Positions 62,412 to 64,000 of a DNA stretch of 64,000 nucleotides are shown here, one piece after another (position 1 is the first letter of the stretch; the number at the start of each line of letters is the position of its first letter). The translations under genes and the position numbers were made by a program. Source of the DNA: Mesorhizobium erdmanii USDA 3471 (GTDB lineage: Bacteria; Pseudomonadota; Alphaproteobacteria; Rhizobiales; Rhizobiaceae); contig NZ_AXAE01000013.1 of the NCBI RefSeq assembly GCF_000472705.1, positions 124,001 to 188,000 on the forward strand, given 5' to 3'. Under the pieces are notes generated by a model. It did not search any database. It was not told the origin of the DNA and was given only the letters and a program-made list of their open reading frames with translations.

Positions 62412-63743
62412 ATGAAATCGAGCTTGAAAATGGCTTTGGGAATGGCCTCGGCGATGGTTGCGTCGACAGCCGTCTCGAACGCCGCGCACGCTGAAGACCT
62501 GACGCTTTGCTGGGCCGCCTGGGACCCGGCCAACGCGCTGGTCGAACTGTCCAAGGATTTTACCAAGGAAACCGGCATCGGCATGAAATTCGAATTCGTG
62601 CCATGGACCAACTATGCCGACCGTTTCCTCAACGAGCTGAACTCGCACGGCAAATTGTGCGACCTGATCATCGGCGACAGCCAGTGGATCGGCGGCGCGG
62701 CCGAGAACGGCCACTACGTCAAGCTGAACGACTTCTTCGACAAGGAGAAGATCAGCATGGACGACTTCGTGCCGGCAACCGTCGTCGGCTATTCGGAATG
62801 GCCGAAGAACACGCCGAACTACTGGGCGCTGCCGGCCATGGGCGACGTCGTCGGCTGGACCTATCGCAAGGACTGGTTCTCCAAGCCGGAACTGCAGAAG
62901 GAATTCAAGGAGAAGTATGGCTGGGATCTCGGCCCGCCGAAGACCTTCGACCAGTTGAAGCAGATCGCCGAATTCTTCCAGAAGCGGCAGATCGACGGCA
63001 AGACCGTCTATGGCGCCTCGATCTACACCGAGCGTGGCTCGGAAGGCATCACCATGGGCGCCATGGACGTGCTCTACAGCTACGGCTTCCAGTACGAGAA
63101 CCCGAAGAAGCCCTACGAGATGCAGGGCTTCGTCAATTCCGACAAGTCGGTGAAGGGACTGGAATTCTACAAGGCGCTCTATGATTGCTGCACGCCGCCC
63201 GGCGCCTCCAACAGCTACATGGGCGAAGGCGTCGATGCCTTCAAATCCGGTCAGGTGGCGATGCACATGAACTTCGCCTTCACCTGGCCCGGCCTGCAGA
63301 AGGACGAAAATGTCGGCGGCGACAAGATCGGCTACTTCGTCAATCCCAAGGGGCCCGACGGCGACCAGTTCGCCCAGCTCGGCGGCCAGGGCATCTCGGT
63401 GGTTTCCTACTCCGACAAGCAGGAATCGGCGCTGAAATACATCAAGTGGTTCGCCAACAAGGACGTGCAGGCCAAGTGGTGGGCGCTCGGCGGCTATTCC
63501 TGCCTGAACGCCGTGGTCAACGATCCGAAGTTCCCGTCCAGCCAGCCCTACGCGCAGGCCTTCCTCGACTCGATGGCCATCGTCAAGGACTTCTGGGCCG
63601 AACCGAGCTACGCCCCGCTGCTGCAGGCCTCGCAGAAGCGCTTCCACGACTATGTCGTCGCCGGCCAGGGCTCCGCCAAGGATGCGCTTGACGGCCTGGT
63701 CAAGGACTGGACGCAGGTCTTCCAGGACGACGGCAAGATGTAA
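62412..63743 (+). CDS. ABC sugar transporter, substrate-binding protein (family 1)
   Basis: A 443-residue periplasmic binding protein. The signal peptide runs MKSSLKMALGMASAMVASTA with cleavage near AHAED (about residue 27). LTLCWAAWDPANALVELSKD starts the mature protein, and aromatic residues (ESALKYIKWFANKDVQAKWW) are typical of sugar-binding relatives. GGAGGAAGG precedes the ATG. A strong hairpin follows the stop, then the start of another gene, presumably a permease. The sugar is not known. Confidence 0.88.
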   Translation: MKSSLKMALGMASAMVASTAVSNAAHAEDLTLCWAAWDPANALVELSKDFTKETGIGMKFEFVPWTNYADRFLNELNSHGKLCDLIIGDSQWIGGAAENGHYVKLNDFFDKEKISMDDFVPATVVGYSEWPKNTPNYWALPAMGDVVGWTYRKDWFSKPELQKEFKEKYGWDLGPPKTFDQLKQIAEFFQKRQIDGKTVYGASIYTERGSEGITMGAMDVLYSYGFQYENPKKPYEMQGFVNSDKSVKGLEFYKALYDCCTPPGASNSYMGEGVDAFKSGQVAMHMNFAFTWPGLQKDENVGGDKIGYFVNPKGPDGDQFAQLGGQGISVVSYSDKQESALKYIKWFANKDVQAKWWALGGYSCLNAVVNDPKFPSSQPYAQAFLDSMAIVKDFWAEPSYAPLLQASQKRFHDYVVAGQGSAKDALDGLVKDWTQVFQDDGKM

Positions 63744-63770
63744 GGCTCCTCCCGAGCCCGACCCCGAGCC

Positions 63771-63803
63771 GGAGATTTCAGGTCGAGCCGACCTGAAATC
63801 TCC
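63771..63803 (+). terminator. Perfect 15-bp hairpin after the binding-protein gene
   Basis: GGAGATTTCAGGTCG pairs perfectly with CGACCTGAAATCTCC across a 3-base loop, without a T-run. Such hairpins between binding-protein and permease genes commonly protect upstream mRNA, giving more binding protein than permease. Confidence 0.65.
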
Positions 63804-63821
63804 GCCTCTAAAATCCGAGAT

Positions 63822-63872
63822 AGAGCATGATGTCGTCCGAAAACCGCTTGACACTTCTCGGCATCATGCTCT
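63822..63872. repeat. Rhizobial palindromic repeat (GAGCATGATC family), copy 2
   Basis: AGAGCATGATG and CATCATGCTCT are perfect 11-bp inverted arms, with GTCGTCCGAAAACCGCTTGA between. Related to the element at 58012. It lies 32-80 bases after the hairpin and before the next gene. Confidence 0.65.
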
Positions 63873-63936
63873 GGGTCCCGTGCCACCCTTGGCACGGGAC
63901 GCAGTTCAGATAAATTCCATCACAGAGACGAGCCAA

Positions 63937-64000
63937 GTGACCGAAGCAGGACTGACCATGCTCAATCGGACCGCGGAGAACGTTGCCCGGGCGACCCCGG
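63937..64000 (+). CDS. Start of a further gene, probably ABC permease, 3' partial
   Basis: An open frame begins with GTG at 63937 (or the in-frame ATG at 63958, MLNRTAENVARATP) and runs off the window. Only about 21 residues are visible, with no motif. Position after a sugar-binding protein makes a transporter permease likely; this is inference from context only. Confidence 0.45.
   Translation, partial: MTEAGLTMLNRTAENVARATP

Noticed and set aside
62031..63854. 607-codon minus-strand frame opposite the sugar-binding protein
   Set aside because: The plus-strand gene has a signal peptide, ribosome-binding site and family features; the antisense frame has none.

Overview
The window looks like chromosome of a Mesorhizobium-type alphaproteobacterium (Rhizobiales). 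The evidence is uniformly high GC, rhizobial gene neighbourhoods (tme, mutS, glnD, murJ, trpS; hrpB, actS, actR), an Irr-type iron box, and several short palindromic intergenic repeats of the kind scattered through Mesorhizobium genomes. No rRNA, tRNA or CRISPR array was seen. All calls come from reading the sequence; no database search was run.

Layout. 1-9.8 kb: metabolic genes (a partial FAD/GcvT methylamine-type dehydrogenase, a SAM methyltransferase, a choline-kinase-like phosphotransferase, a DMT exporter, a cytosine-deaminase-like amidohydrolase, an MsbA-type ABC exporter, ilvD). 9.9-11.5 kb: an ArsR-SRPBCC-VOC operon behind a near-perfect 30-bp palindrome. 11.5-23.1 kb: prfC, an amino-acid oxidase-like flavoprotein, a class II glutamine amidotransferase with a DUF6356 protein, an Lrp/AsnC regulator, dut with an overlapping HAD phosphatase, a secreted hypothetical, a PEP-mutase-like enzyme, an EI24/CysZ-like membrane protein, a second DMT transporter, an adenosine-kinase-like PfkB enzyme, and an orphan antitoxin-like DNA-binding protein. 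23.1-26.3 kb: agmatinase plus a polyamine-type binding protein, divergent from a LysR regulator.

26.5-48.8 kb is the conserved chromosomal core: malic enzyme-PTA fusion, glycosyltransferase, mutS, glnD, murJ, trpS, universal stress protein, a NifU-like Fe-S scaffold with an Irr box, and an L,D-transpeptidase. Between mutS and glnD sit an aldo-keto reductase, a copper module (CopA ATPase plus DUF305 protein under a CueR/HmrR-type promoter) and a tandem array of four family-25 glycosyltransferases, the third of which is frameshifted. The likely copper regulator, hmrR/cueR, lies about 12 kb away at 49.0 kb.

49.5-54.0 kb is an accessory stretch with few recognisable genes. It holds a 616-bp element bounded by long terminal inverted repeats and containing a large nested hairpin, an IS1595-type transposase whose ribosome-binding site sits in a hairpin loop, a winged-helix-like protein, a 12-codon leader-peptide ORF followed by two hairpins, and several tiny ORFs. 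54.0-64 kb returns to ordinary chromosome: mmcB, nhaA, the ActS/ActR redox two-component system, hrpB, a third DMT transporter, a PIG-L deacetylase, and the start of a sugar ABC transporter operon with repeated operator-like half-sites upstream.
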